Source: Tolypeutes matacus (lineage: Eukaryota; Chordata; Mammalia; Cingulata; Chlamyphoridae). From it: a stretch of 64,000 bases of DNA. This document shows positions 24,603 through 37,330 of the stretch, one piece after another (positions within the stretch are counted from its first letter, which is position 1; each line of letters starts with the position of its first letter). The position numbers and the translations under genes are program-made. The stretch lies in NCBI GenBank assembly GCA_026826555.1, contig JAKSZT010000116.1, positions 1,590,613-1,654,612 on the forward strand. The letters run 5' to 3'. Below the pieces are notes generated by a model, which saw only the letters and a list, made by a program, of their open reading frames with translations, did not search any database and had not been told where the DNA came from.

Positions 24603-25879
24603 AATTTGCACTGCCAATGCAAAATACCAGAAACAGGTTGGCTTTTATTGGAATTTATTCTGGTTAAAACTTACAGTTCTGAGGCTGTGACAATGTCCAA
24701 ATCAAGGCATCATCAAAAATGCTGTCTTAACAAGGTTCAGATGCTGCTGGACTCCTTCTAAGGCAAAATGTTGGGCCGGCCTGTCTGTCTCTACCTTCTC
24801 CTTCCAACTCACTTTCTCCCTGAGCTCAGCAGTGGGCCATCAGACACAATAGCTCACACTTCTGCCTTCCCCTATGGCCTTGATTTCTTCAGATTTAAGC
24901 TGCTCCATGACTCCAGCCTCTTACCTCTCCCTCAGCCTCTCATGGTTTCTGTCTGTCTCCAAGGCTGTAGGAGATCCTGAAACCCTCTCCCACGTGGCAG
25001 GGTAAACATGGCAGCACTCTTTCTCCATGTGTTCCATGTATGTAGGAGTTCAGCACAATGATTGGGGTCCATCCTGGTGCCTGAAATCTAATCAGAGTCC
25101 CTTAATACACTAAAGCAATCTAACAAAAAGTGAACTAATTGAAAGGTCCCTTATCTGAATCTTACCAAAATGTGCTATATACAAAAGGCTTATACACACA
25201 GCAATGGGTGAGTAGAAACATATTTCTCTGGGATCCACACAAGACTCAAATGAGGGCATTAACCCAGGCCACAGGGATCAGGAGAGTTCTCCTAAGTCTG
25301 GAAGTAATGGGAACTCATGAAGCAGTGGCTTTATTTTGGGTGTGCCCATCATTGAGCAAAATTGGGTGCTGACCACCATGGAACTGGTCCCTAGAATGGT
25401 CCCAAGAAGAACTCAATATACTGTTCTTTCTCCACCAAATATTAGCTCCAAAATCAGGTGTGCAACTCAGAAAAATTTGACATTATTCCCATCCCCAAAG
25501 CTAGAGCACACAGATTTTCCCTTGAGGGTGGGTGGGCAGGAAGCAGGGTGTAAAACTGAAATCCCCTATTTTCTTCCCCCCAGAACTGATTACATTTCCA
25601 ACAGTATGGAGAAATTCAACCTCAAGGGTGCTCTCAAAAGCAGTGGAGATTGTCCAGGGCCTGAGATTTAATTCATCTCAATCCTTCAGGAAGAATTGAA
25701 ATAAATACTTTCACAGATGATTAAAAACTAATAAAGTTTGCTAGCAGCAACTCACTTTAAAAGAAATGTAAAAGAATATTCTTCAGGCAGAAAGAAAATA
25801 ATCTCAGTAGGATCAATTTTCAGGATGGATGGAAGAAAAATATCTCTTAATTCATATATCTAAATGACTATTGAATGGA

Positions 25880-26537
25880 TAAAATAATAATCATATCCGT
25901 GGCCTAGGACATCAATAAAGTGTTAAAATACAGCATAAAATAATATATAGCATAAGATGGGTAAATGGATATGTAGCAGTTGGATATCGTTATGAATTCC
26001 AAAAATAGATACTGTATTATGCTTGTAAACTGGTCTGTTAATCTGGGCATGGCTAAGTTATGATAAGGGTGTTGACAGTAAGGTATTGAGTTCCACCCAT
26101 TGGTGGGTGGGGTCTCAGAGAAAGAAATAGCAAAGGGAATAGTGGGAATAGTTTTTGATGTTGGAGTTCTGATGAGCAAGGCCTGAAGGCCCTGAAGAAA
26201 ATAGACAAGCCATTTACCTGACAGCTCACAGCTGGCCTTGTGGAGAGAGGCAAACCTTAGAGAGCCTCATAGTCTACAGCTGACCTTGTGGAGGAAACAG
26301 AGGAGCTGAGCCCAGAGAGGAACACAGCCCTGGGAATAGTGGAACCCAAGAAGCCTGAACCCTGGCAAGTGTCGTCAGCTGCCTTGCTCCAAGATGGGAT
26401 AACAGACCTTGGTGAAGGAAGAAACTTATAGTTTATGGATTGGTAACTGTAAGCTTCTAACCCAAATAAATACCCTTTATAAAGACCAACAGATTCCTGG
26501 CATTTTGTATCATCACCACTTTGGCTGATTAATACAG
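25880..26537 (-). repeat. LTR-like interspersed repeat, unit 2 copy
   Basis: Reverse-orientation copy of the segment at 1,403-2,075, ending on the plus strand at GGCTGATTAATACAGG. No coding content. Family not recognised. Confidence 0.5.
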
Positions 26538-27384
26538 GATATAAAATATTTTAAAATACTTTATTTGGCAAGTCAATAACAAATAATAAGTACAGATTTG
26601 GAAAGGCAAAGAACAGTGTTATAATTTCCCCAGGAAACTTTAAGAATATTAAATAATGCATCTCATCCAAATAAATAGAAGTAAAAATTGAACAAAAATA
26701 GTCAGTCCAAACTAAAGTGTATAGGATTTCCTGGGTTGCCATTTGGCCTTTGTTCTGGGGCCAAGCACTCATGCAACATTGGAAGCTGCACCTTTCTTAT
26801 CCTTCAGAAGCCTGAAGGTTCCAGGGTTGACTTATGGTGCGTTGTTTTGTCCCCAGCATTAATCAAGTGCTGTATCACTTCCCCATTTCCTTGTTATGAA
26901 GTCACCAAACTGGACATGAGGCCCATTTGAAGCAAAAAGAACCATGAATGATAGAACAAATAAAAAGGGGATATTGTTTTGCTTCCCAAATTGGACACTT
27001 AGATGATTGATATTGGATGTTTCCTCTTTTCTAATGAATGCATTCAATTCTATAAATTTCCCTCTGAGCATTGCTTTTGCTGCATCCCACAAACTATGAA
27101 GAAGCATAGGACATTAAGAAGCAGAAAGAACCACATAACAAGCAGCTTGTGAGTGAAGCTATATCCACCACCACAAAAGTAAAGACTTAAGATGAAGGTA
27201 GAGAATGTAAGGAAGTTGGGAATATATTTTCTCTGTCTGCAACATTATTTCCTCAAAATAACACTTCTATGAATGTAACTTCATTTTAAAAGAATTTGCA
27301 CCATGCTTATCTAAGCATGAGTGAATATATGTAAGGAAAAAGTATGAAGATAATGAGTTTTACCACTTTGCGCCACATGGTAGT

Positions 27385-28440
<1,056 letters not shown>

Positions 28441-28640
28441 GTGAATCTCCAATGAATCTCCACCTCCAGTCTGTGCAACTTGTTGCCAATCTTTTAAGGA
28501 AGCGGCTGTAATTGTGCAATTCACGATGTCTTTCTCCTCTTGGAAAAGTACACCTGCAGTTTGTTCTTTGATCTGCTCCACCCGCATCTTCTTCCACACT
28601 CATCCGTGTTCAATTTGTTACCACTAATTTATGCCTCAGA
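28441..28640 (-). other. Conserved 3' flank of the finger exon with antisense open frames
   Basis: This stretch is kept in both unit 2 and unit 3 (42,720-42,900). On the minus strand two overlapping frames stay open for about 60 codons in unit 2, one beginning MSVEEDAGGADQRTNC; a related frame (MNVEECVGGEDLRTNC) is open in unit 3. I recognise no domain. It could be an old inserted retrocopy or repeat. Confidence 0.35.
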
Positions 28641-30110
28641 ACTCGAGATATCTCTTAGTTTATGTAAAGATGGGCTTTCCACATATTTCAAATTATCCTG
28701 GTTGTTTTCACTGGTTCTTCCAATGATTACATTCTGTGTAAGCATTTAAAAAATTACCATTTAAAAAATAATGCTGCCCATTATTGTAGCATTTTCTTAT
28801 AAGGCACCCCAACCACTTATATTTTTTTCAGTTTCTTCATCTGATTCTGATGTGGATTCAAGTTCAACAGCCACTCAACTACAGTGGTCTGCTCACTACT
28901 TCACTCCAATTTTCCTTATTATTTTAAATCAGAAATTATCCTTTCATAATTAGATGATATACTTCTGCTCTCAAGCATTTTAAGAAGTTGGAATATTTAT
29001 TTATATTCTTAAGGTGTACTCCAATATTTGTGTCAAATGTGATAGGTTGTGGGACAGATGATACTACAGAATGCATGTATTTACAAACAGAAATGTGTAC
29101 CCAAAAGAATCTGCCAATGTAGATAATACTGAGGAAGGAGGAATGGGGTTTGACATGAGAGAAGGCTATTTGACATGATACATGAATTATTTTTATACTC
29201 TTTGCACGGATAAATTGGTTATAATTTAAAAGAAAATTTGAAAATAGTACTCAGTGAATTCATACAAAGTGGTTGATTTGAAGATATTGATTTGTATCTG
29301 CAACATTACTGTGGGGGGCACTTCCACACACCCTTTGCAAATACATTCACTCATAAAAGCAAAGTGCTCACTCCCTTTGGCACCCTCCTCAGCTGCCTGG
29401 ATAGGTGAAGGCCTCGCTCAGGAAGAGTGACCACAGAGCACGAGGAGCATGGATGTGACCATGTGAAGGCAACACTGCTCTCTACACGTGTCCCGTTAAA
29501 GGGCTGTTAGCACCACAGGAGAAGATGGACTTCCTGCTGCTTAATCCACAGTGAAGACCCGCTGGAGGGACTCACATCACTAACTGAGGTTGTGAGTCCT
29601 GAGAAGGGCTTTCTCCCTTTCCTCCTTTGCTGATCAAGAACCTATGGTGATGGTTTTCATCGGGGCTCTGAGAGTTTGGTTCCCAAACAGGACATTCCCT
29701 CACTGTCTCAGGGGAACTGCTGTGAACACATGTTACATTCTAGCTTCTTCAGTTGTTCATCAGCTCTTCCCATCTAACCCCTCCATTATCTTCTGGGATT
29801 GAAGAGTTCTGCATCATTTTCAACTCTATTAAAAATGTGTTGAAAATTTAATATTTAATTAGTCTGAGAAATATCTGGCAACTGCACCCTCTGAGGTTTT
29901 CTGCAAACATTATACAATCTCACAACTGCACTTCCATTCTTGTCAGCCATATGTCCCAGGACTTTCTGAGATTCCTGTACTATTATTTAGGGTCGCTGGC
30001 TTAATGTTACTCATTCTACTGATGTTATTGTTGTAGTCAATGCTGTAAAGTGAATTTTGACATTTCCTTCCTGACACAAACATGTTTCATCTTGGCATTG
30101 CTTTCTTTAG

Positions 30111-30239
30111 CTGCCCCCAGATTGGAGAAGGTGAATGTAGAACTGGAAACAGAACAACTGAGTCTGTGCCTGAGACCCAGAAGTTGTACAGTAAGAACAG
30201 CCTCCACAGAGAGTAAATGCTGGAGGCCAAGGGAAGGAG
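30111..30239 (+). other. Possible non-coding exon remnant in unit 3
   Basis: A pyrimidine-rich stretch ending CTTTCTTTAG (30,101-30,110) precedes this segment, and GGAAGGAG followed by GTAAGG marks its end. In unit 4 the acceptor-like end is kept (62,083) but the donor GT is GG. The segment has no recognised domain. It could be a 5' UTR exon of the zinc-finger gene or a chance pair of splice-like sites. Confidence 0.25.
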
Positions 30240-30589
30240 GTAAGGGCAAAAGGAGCAGGAGTAAGAAGTCTCCTCTTTGTGCCCTGAATTCTCTGCTGCA
30301 CCAGATCCCAAGTCCCATGCTTTTATCTGCCCTTGCCAACAACCCAACCCCTGCCTGAGCCAGGTACATCATAGTGGGGTATCTGTGACTTTATACAAGT
30401 CACCAAACAATGTGACTCCCATGCTTGATTCCCAGTCATGCAGGCCTTGCTGGTCAAGAGCACTTACCCCTCCATCTTACCAGTACTCAATCCTGCTTAG
30501 TCTGGAGACACCCACAGTTTACAGGTGAATTCACTGGACAGCACGATAACACTGCCTTTTGAAAAGAGGGCAGCTCTCCAACCCTGTGT

Positions 30590-31412
30590 CCCTAGCTGTT
30601 TGAGTTTGCCAAGTGCTGCCAATGCAAAATACCAGAAATAGTTTGGCTTTTATTAGAATTTATTAAGGTTAAAACTTACAGTTCTGAGGCTATGAAAAGG
30701 TCCAAATGAAGGTATCATCAAAAATGCTGTCTTAACAAGGGTCAGCTGCTGCTGGACTCCTCCCAAGGCAAAATATTGGGCCTGCCTTTCTCTCTCTGCC
30801 TTCTCCTTCCAACTCACTTTCTCCCTGAGTTCACCAGTGGGCCATCAGACACAATTGCTCACACCTCTCCCTTATGTCTTCAGCCTGGATGTCTTCAGAT
30901 TCAAGCTGCTCCATGACTCCAGCCTCGGTCATCTCCCTCAGCCTCTCAGTGTTGCTGTGTCTCTCCAGAGAAGATCCTGGAGTGCTCCCCCACATGGCAG
31001 GGTAAACATGGCATCACTCTTTCTCTGTGTGTTCCTTGTATGTAGGACTACCACACAATGAATGGGGTCCATTCTGGTGCCTGAAATCTAATCAGAGGCC
31101 CTTAACTAAACTAAAGCATTCTAAAAAAAAATGACCTAATCACCTTGCAAAAAAGTAACCTAATCGGAACATCCCTTATGTGAATTTAACCAAAATATCC
31201 TACATAAAAAAAGGTTTGCACACACAGCAATGGGTTGGTAAGAACATACTTTTCCAGTGTCCACACAAGACTCAAATGAGGGCATTAAACCAGGGCACAG
31301 GCATCAGGAGGGATCTCCTAAGTCTCAGACAAATGGGAACTCATAAAGCTGTGGGCGTACTTTGGGTGTGGCCATCATTGAGCAAAATGGTGTGCTGACC
31401 ACCGTTGCACTG
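30590..31412 (+). repeat. Interspersed repeat shared by all units (unit 3 copy, cut by provirus)
   Basis: The segment begins GTTTGAGTTTGCCAAGTGC and also occurs at 24,603-25,390 (unit 2), 62,570-63,350 (unit 4) and partly at 2,440-3,000 in reverse (unit 1). It has no frame. Its start resembles that of the other LTR-like repeat of the units (GTATTAGTCAGCCAAAGG...GCTGATGC), so both may be related LTRs or non-autonomous elements; I do not recognise the family. Confidence 0.5.
31409..31412. repeat. Target-site duplication of the provirus, left copy (ACTG)
   Basis: ACTG precedes the left LTR and is repeated at 39,632-39,635 after the right LTR. The uninterrupted site in unit 4 reads TTGCACTGGTCCC (about 63,352). 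Four bases is the duplication length of gammaretroviruses. Confidence 0.85.
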
Positions 31413-31468
31413 TGAAGTGGATCACTGCATATAAATAACAGCTCCTAGGAGGAAAATTTAATGGAACC

Positions 31469-31474
31469 TTTATT
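31469..31474 (-). terminator. AATAAA polyadenylation signal of the 3' LTR
   Basis: The minus strand reads GTAATAAAGG about 60 bp downstream of the TATA-like box; the 5' LTR has it at 39,247-39,252. Confidence 0.65.
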
Positions 31475-31530
31475 ACCAGCTGGGGTGTGCTCTTTAGTAA
31501 GAGTGGTGCCTAAAATCTGGAGGCAGCAGA

Positions 31531-31538
31531 CTTTATAG
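31531..31538 (-). promoter_or_regulatory. TATA-like box of the 3' LTR
   Basis: The minus strand reads CTATAAAG; the same motif is at 39,309-39,316 in the 5' LTR. Confidence 0.6.
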
Positions 31539-31850
31539 CCTTTCTCTCTGCACGTGCCAAACTTGCCCATGCATGCCAAGACACAGGAATGGAAGGTTTA
31601 AAAATATACATTTCTATATAGGGTTCTGAGCAAAGCAAGCAAGCAGAGTTACAGAAACGGATATTTGCTGTTAGCATCTCAGTGGGGGGGGCAGTGATTG
31701 ACCTTTTCCCAGCACAAGTGGTGCCATTCCCCCATTAGGCCCACCTTTCCCCCATTAGGCCCAGATGGGTGTCCGGGTTTTTAATGACCACACATGTTTT
31801 ATAAGCTTGGGGTTCCTGCTGGGGTGAATTGGTGTGGTCTTTCCTTTTCA

Positions 31851-31862
31851 TTCCCTATTCCT
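31851..31862 (-). other. Provirus polypurine tract
   Basis: The minus strand reads AGGAATAGGGAA directly before the 3' LTR start TGAAAAGG. This is the expected plus-strand primer site. Confidence 0.75.
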
Positions 31863-31875
31863 GAAATGACATTAG

Positions 31876-33702
31876 TCAAACCATTGACTCTGCATCAGTA
31901 GCAAGAGGCATGTAGTGAGAGTGTAGCATCATTAGTTTTACTGCCTGTATACTTTTTCGAATATGGGAAGTGAGAGAATTAATGAAAAGAGAGCCCACTA
32001 GAAATCCTAGCATAATGAGGACAAGTGGGCTTGGATCAGCGGTGATTAAGGTAGTTAGCCATGGAGACCATGAATACAGGCTTTTGTACACTTTGTACTT
32101 TTGTTCTGAGTTCTTCTCATTCCTGCAGCCTATTTCTGACTAATGAGTGGCTTTCCTTTTTCACTCCTGAGTGGTTAGCATAGAAACTGCAGGTTTTGCC
32201 TAGGGCTATACATAGTCCTCCCTGTTTTAAGAATAATAGATCTAACCCATGCCTATTTTGCAGAACCATTTTGGCCAGAGAGGATAATGAATTCTTGAGA
32301 TGACTAACTGATTTTTCTAACTCTTTTAGGTGTAAATCAACTTGAGTGGATAAGGTGTTAAAATATTCTTTACCAATGATCATGGCTGCCATTCCCAAAG
32401 CTGCTGAACCACCGATCCCAAGGCCAACCATAATTGGAACGAGGATAGGAACTCATTTAAACCGACTCATAGTTCTAAGATGCTCGTTGCCTCCTTCACC
32501 TGAATACCAGTAAACCTGTTGGATGATATGCACCAGGATGCAAATTAATGGGTCTTTTTCAGTCTTAGATTGTGACAAAGTTTTGGGGGAGAGACAAGGG
32601 GTGACTCCTTGGGTACAGGCAATCCAGGTGCCATTGGGGGCTTTCCAATAATAGGATTCATCAGTTTCATCAGAGGAAACAACTGACGAACTGTGAGGGC
32701 CTAGGAAGTTTGCATTGATTTTGGATGAGGAGGGGGCAAAACAGGTGTCATTACCTTGTAAGTCCCCCAGAGTTAGAATTGGCTCATGACCCCACTTACA
32801 TAAACTTTGGCTCTCATTTACTGATACTTTTGAACATACAGTGATGTATTTGGGATAGTGCTTCCATCTGCTCCTATTCCAATGTAATAAGGGGGTTGGG
32901 GGATTAGGCAGAGCCAGCAATTGTTGGTGGCATTTGGCTGGCTCTCATTAAAGAAAGTGAAGACAGAGGACAAGATTGACAACAAGGGGTTTTTGGGGGA
33001 TTTTTGCTTGGGGGATCTTAAGGGTCTTGGTTTTCTTTTGGGTGGAATTACCATTTCTGGGTTAAGTAGAATGTCCCGGTTGGGGCCCACCAGATTGTGT
33101 GGAGGGGGTTATAGAATACCCCGTTGGATGGTAAACTCAGCTCCAGGATCTTGATCAACTACATATAGTCTGAGGCCCAATGTTTTGCCTTCTTCCCAGA
33201 CATTATTGAACCCATTAATAATACAGATGTGAATGGGGTTTCCAGAACCTATGTTTGGGTTCTGGGGCTATACTCCCATGAAGAGACTGATAGCAGTATC
33301 TCTGGAAGTCCATGAGGCTAGGGTTTTGCAACCCCATTGAGCACAGTGGTACTGCCCTCAAGTATGGCATTCTCAGGGCCCATCTGCAGGGCAGGCATAG
33401 AGCTTGGCCTGGGTTAGTCCTCTTTCTAAATATTTGTCTCCACATCTGTGACCTGCAGGAGGGCCATCGGGATCCATGTCTAGGTTGTTCCAATTCTCCT
33501 CAAGGAGGGCACAGAGATCAAAAGAGAGGGTGGGATTTTTCCCAGTAGTCTGACTGACATTTAGGACCTTTCCATCCCTTGTCCTTATAATACTCCAGAT
33601 ATAGTAGGTTAATCAGAAACTATTGATGCACATGCTAATGACCAAGAGGGGCAGCAAACTCATTTGCCAGCTCTTGTCAAATGCCTCCCTCTTCCCTTCC
33701 AT
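31876..33702 (-). pseudogene. Provirus env, broken
   Basis: Env binds the receptor through its SU part and fuses membranes through TM. The likely start MEGKREAFDKSW at 33,702 is followed by a hydrophobic signal segment, then a stop. SU keeps the CWLC motif (32,908-32,919) used for the disulfide to TM. The SU/TM border near 32,455 carries a degenerate basic site and a stop. TM keeps a Gly/Ala-rich fusion peptide (GLGIGGSAALG), a heptad region and an immunosuppressive-type segment. The Cys-x6-Cys-Cys motif has Ser as its last residue (32,186-32,188). A membrane span (about 32,025-31,970) and short cytoplasmic tail end at 31,876. Several frames alternate, so no full protein can be made. Confidence 0.88.
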
Positions 33703-33707
33703 TTGTC

Positions 33708-34900
33708 TTAACTCACTTGGTGGATCTTGATCTTTAAGGGGTATTCTGTTCTGGTGACTGTCCACCTTTCTTCCTCTGAGTCCACCGAACCAGACCTGAC
33801 AAACTTTACCTGGGACACATGTATCCAGTGTCTTTTCCCCATGGCTTTTACTGCTGTGGGTGTTGTGAGGATCACCACATATGGACCAGTACACCATGGC
33901 TTGATCATTCCAGCTTGTAGGTTCCATACCCAGACTAGATTTCTGGGCTGCACCTGAAATAAAGGAGGGTTAGTACATGGATGAGGGGGATGGGCTTTTT
34001 GGACCATTTGATTGACCATTTTCCTAATCCTGTCCAGTTTCTTTAGAGTAGAGAAAATATATTGGTTGTCATATTCAGATATTTTTTCCAACCCCAAATT
34101 GAACAACAGGGGTGGGAGTCTGCCAAATAATATTTCATAGGGCATAATGCCCTGCACATAGGGGGTACATCTGGCCTTAAGGAGGGCAAAAGGTAGGAGA
34201 CTCACCCAGGTTTTGCCAGATTCCAGAGCCAACATGTTTAGGGTTTCTTTCAAGATGCGGGTCATCCTTTCAATCTGTCCTGAACTTTGGGGTCAAAATG
34301 CACTGTACAGTTTCCAATTTATACCCAGGGCTTTAGCCAATTGTTGAGTCACCTGTGCTATGAAGGCTGGATCATTATATGACCTTATTCTAAGGGGAAG
34401 CCCAAATCTCGGAATTATTTCTGCTATCAGCTTCTTAACTACTACCGTGGCTGTTTCATTTTTAGTTGGGTAGTCTTCCACCCATCCTGAAAACGTATCT
34501 ACCAGCACCAGGAGATATCTATATCCATTTTTTCCCAACTTTATTTCAGTTAAGCCTATCTCCCATTGCCTCCTGGTTCCATCCCTCAGAGCCTAGTTCC
34601 CACTGCAGCTTGGGCACCTCCTCTTTGATTTACTCTGGCACAGACTTCACATCTAGATGTGATGTTTTTGCTGATTTTAGACAAACCTGGGAAGTAAAAG
34701 TCTCTTTTTATTAGTTCTATTAATTTAGTGCCACCTATATGTGTGGTGTCATGCAGCCTTTGGACTAATTGCCTTCCCACTGCTTCAGGTAGATATGTCC
34801 TGCCATTGGGCAGGACTAACCAACCTTCTCAGGAAATTTTAGCTCCTAGACCTTCCCTCTGCTTGACGTCTTCTGGGGAGTAGCGTAGTACTGGGAGTTC
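33708..34900 (-). pseudogene. Provirus pol, integrase region, broken
   Basis: Integrase joins viral DNA to the host chromosome. The zinc-binding HHCC domain is visible (LHDTTHIGG ... CEVCARVN, about 34,750-34,635). The first catalytic Asp is in VDTFSGW (34,497-34,499). The second is Tyr (SYNDPAF, 34,377-34,379), and the Glu is kept in SSGQIERM (34,269-34,271). A stop lies just before that Glu. The C-terminal frame 34,265-33,708 is open for 185 codons and contains the gammaretroviral GPY motif (WCTGPYVVI) and WIHVSQVK. The end overlaps the frame that leads into env, as in gammaretroviruses. The catalytic replacement alone would kill the enzyme. Confidence 0.88.
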
Positions 34901-35830
34901 CCAGCTAGGGAATGTCGGGAGCATTTGGACAGGGGTGATTGGTAGGAAGGTGGTGGCTCACGTGACTTTATATGCTAGTTGGTTGCCTTCATTCTGCCGG
35001 GAATTTCCCTTCTGGTGTCCTTTGCAGTGAACAATGGCTACTCGGTCAGGGAACCAAATGGCTTCTAATAATGCTAGGACTTCAGCTCCATTTTTAATCT
35101 CTTTTCCTCCAGATGTTAGGAATATTCACTCTTGGTACAGTGCACTGTGTACATGGGCTTTAGGAAAGGCATAGCCACTGTCCGTGTAAATATTGACAGT
35201 TTGGTCTTTTTCCTATCTTAAAGCCTGAGTAAGGGCTATTAGTTCAGCCCATTGGGTGGAAGTGCCATTGCTTAAAGATTGAACACAGATAGTTTCAGGT
35301 GGCCCTACTACACCCGCTCCTGAGTAATGGATTCTGTCCTTAACAAAACTGCTGCCATCCACATAGAGATTATGGGAAGCCTCTGGCAAAGGCACATCAG
35401 TGAAGTCTGGGTATAGCCCCATCAAGGTGTCCAGCAAGTGTAAGCAGTCATGGGCCACCTGGGGGGCACTAGAGTCAGGGACCAGGGTGGGTAGATTAAA
35501 TGCCTTCATTCTTGAAAATACCACAGAGGGTGGGTTCAACAATATCACTTGATAGTGTCTGACTCTGGCATTAGATATCCAGCGGTCCAGGGGACTGTGG
35601 AGGAGAGCTTCTACCAAATGTGGGGCCGTTACCAACAGATTTTGGCCAAAGGTTAACTTAGAGGCTTCCTTAACTAAAAGGGCAGTGGCCACGACAGCTG
35701 TTAGGCTGTTGGGCCATCCGGTAGCTACATAGTCCAGTTTTTTTTAGAGGAACGCTACTGCTCATTGCCAAGGCCCAATGGACTGGGTTAAGTCTCATTT
35801 GCTGAACCCGTGATTTTCATCAACAAATAG
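34900..35830 (-). pseudogene. Provirus pol, RNase H and connection region, broken
   Basis: RNase H degrades the RNA strand during reverse transcription. A 159-codon open frame (35,692-35,213) contains the connection and the RNase H start LYVDGSSFV (about 35,370), with a downstream WAELIALTQAL helix carrying the Glu. After a stop at about 35,215 the frame is repeatedly interrupted up to the integrase. Order and motifs match gammaretroviral pol. Confidence 0.8.
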
Positions 35831-36960
35831 ATGAAAGGGTTTGGACAAGTCAGGTAACCCAAGGGTGGGAGCACTCACCAGAGCTGTCTTCTGGCATGGA
35901 AAAGCTTCCTGCTGCTTGTTGGTCCACAACAAGTCACTACCCTTGCCCGCCATGGTGGTGTAAAGGGGCTTAGCAATTTCTGCAAATCCAGTGATCCACA
36001 GTCTGGAATGTCCAACCCTGCCAAGCAATTCGTGTACCTGTTATTTCGAGGTTGGCTCAGGGATGCCCAATACAGCTTGTATTCTGCCACCTGAAAGTCA
36101 CTTCTCCCCTTTTCCTAAGATGTATCCAAGATATGTTATGGAGTGGGAGCAGAGCTGAGCCTTTTGGGCAGATACATGATATCACAATTCTGCTAAAGCT
36201 TTGAGTAGGCTGAGACTTGCCTCTTTGCAGGAGTCCAAGTCTGGTGTAGCGAGAAGGAAGTCATCTACATACTGTAGTAGGGTAACACCTGTATGCTGCT
36301 CTCTGAAGTGGGACAAATCTCACCCCAGAGCCTCCCCAAACAAGGTGGGGGAGTTTCTGAATCCTTGGGGAAGCCTGGTCCATTTCAGCTGTCCACATCC
36401 CTCGGGCTAAGGGTTGTCAAAGGCAAAAATGGGCTGGCTAACTGGTGCCAAAAGTATAGAAAAGAATGCGTCTTTTAAATCCAGGACAGTGTAGGTAGTA
36501 TGTTCGAGAAGGAGCTGGCTTAGAATCATATATGGGTTAGGGGCATCAGGGTGTATTGTTTCAACCCTCTTATTTATTTCTCTAAGATCCTCTACCAGCT
36601 GATAGCCTGTGCTCCCTGGCATTTGCACAGGAAGTAAGGGGGTATTCCATGGGGACTGGCAAGGAACAAGAATACCTGCATTGCGTAGATGGTTGATCTT
36701 TTTTAAATTCCAGTCCTGGCCTCGTGGCTGGTTGCATACTGCCATATCTGGATGGGGAGAGATATGCTGAGTAGTTGCACCACCACGGGGCCCTGATGCT
36801 GAGCCAGCCTGGGGGAGTTTGTCTCAGCCCAGACTCTCGGAACAAGGTGCTGGAATTCTTGCAGTAACTGATTAGCCACTGGTGGTGACTTGAGGACTCT
36901 TAGGAGATATACTTCTGAGATAGGGCAGGTTACTAGGAGGGTCTGGGGCTGGGCGCCAAA
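35830..36960 (-). pseudogene. Provirus pol, reverse transcriptase region, broken
   Basis: RT copies genomic RNA. On the minus strand the fingers region reads LVEDLREINKRVETIHP (about 36,600), followed by VLDLKDAFFSI (about 36,480) with the first catalytic Asp. The YVDD box is intact at 36,260-36,271. These motifs lie in different frames: a shift lies between about 36,410 and 36,300, and stops occur downstream. The YVDD rather than YMDD form is typical of gammaretroviruses. Confidence 0.88.
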
Positions 36961-37330
36961 CTTTAGTTTTGTCTCACCATCCCTGAAGGTGGTGATGGCT
37001 TTCAACTTTTGTAGCAAGTCTCATCCTAGTAGGGGGTAGGGACAGTCGGGCATAATGAGGCTTGTGGGTGACTGTACCAGATCCAAGATACTGGTCTGGG
37101 TGTTGGTCCATTGATAAGAGTGTATCTTCCTGGTGGCCCCTTGAGCCAGAGTATGTTCAGCTTTAAAGGGACCAGGGTCCGATTTTAGGGCAGAGTATAT
37201 AGCCCCCGTATTGACCAGGAGTTAACAGGGCTGCCCCCGACAGTTAGTTTCACCATGGGCTCGTGGGGCCTGGCAAGCCCTGGACCTGTCAGTCTAGCAA
37301 ATGCAGGGCTGGGCTGGGGTCTGCCCAGAG
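36960..37330 (-). pseudogene. Provirus protease region, active site changed
   Basis: The aspartic protease cleaves Gag and Pol. The catalytic LLV-Asp-TGA loop reads LLVNTGA, with AAT at 37,210-37,212 in place of an Asp codon. A stop precedes it and another lies near the LLGxDLLQ segment (about 37,025). It sits between the gag nucleocapsid end and RT, in the gammaretroviral position. Confidence 0.82.

Larger units (their letters stand above)
28773..31412 (+). repeat. Duplicated zinc-finger block, unit 3 (left part)
   Basis: It begins with a 26-bp breakpoint tract that recurs at 51,901-51,926. It then holds intron-like sequence shared with unit 4 (60,785-63,350) and, in reverse, with units 0 and 1. 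From 30,604 it contains the repeat that starts TTTGCCAAGTGCTGCCAATG. I see no credible gene in these 2.6 kb. It is interrupted at 31,412 by the provirus; the unit resumes at 39,632 after a 4-bp duplication. Confidence 0.8.
31413..31850 (-). mobile_element. Provirus 3' LTR
   Basis: On the minus strand it starts TGAAAAGGAAAGACC and ends CCACTTCA, giving TG...CA ends. It aligns along its length with the LTR at 39,191-39,631, including a small GCCCACCTTTCCCCCATTAG duplication not found in the other. A TATA-like CTATAAAG (31,531-31,538) and an AATAAA signal (31,469-31,474) lie about 60 bp apart, as expected for U3/R/U5. Confidence 0.93.

Noticed and set aside
30037..30372. Several overlapping frames of 64-111 codons on both strands
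   Set aside because: No domain and no conservation of the frames in unit 4 (62,044-62,378); they look like chance frames in G/C-richer sequence.
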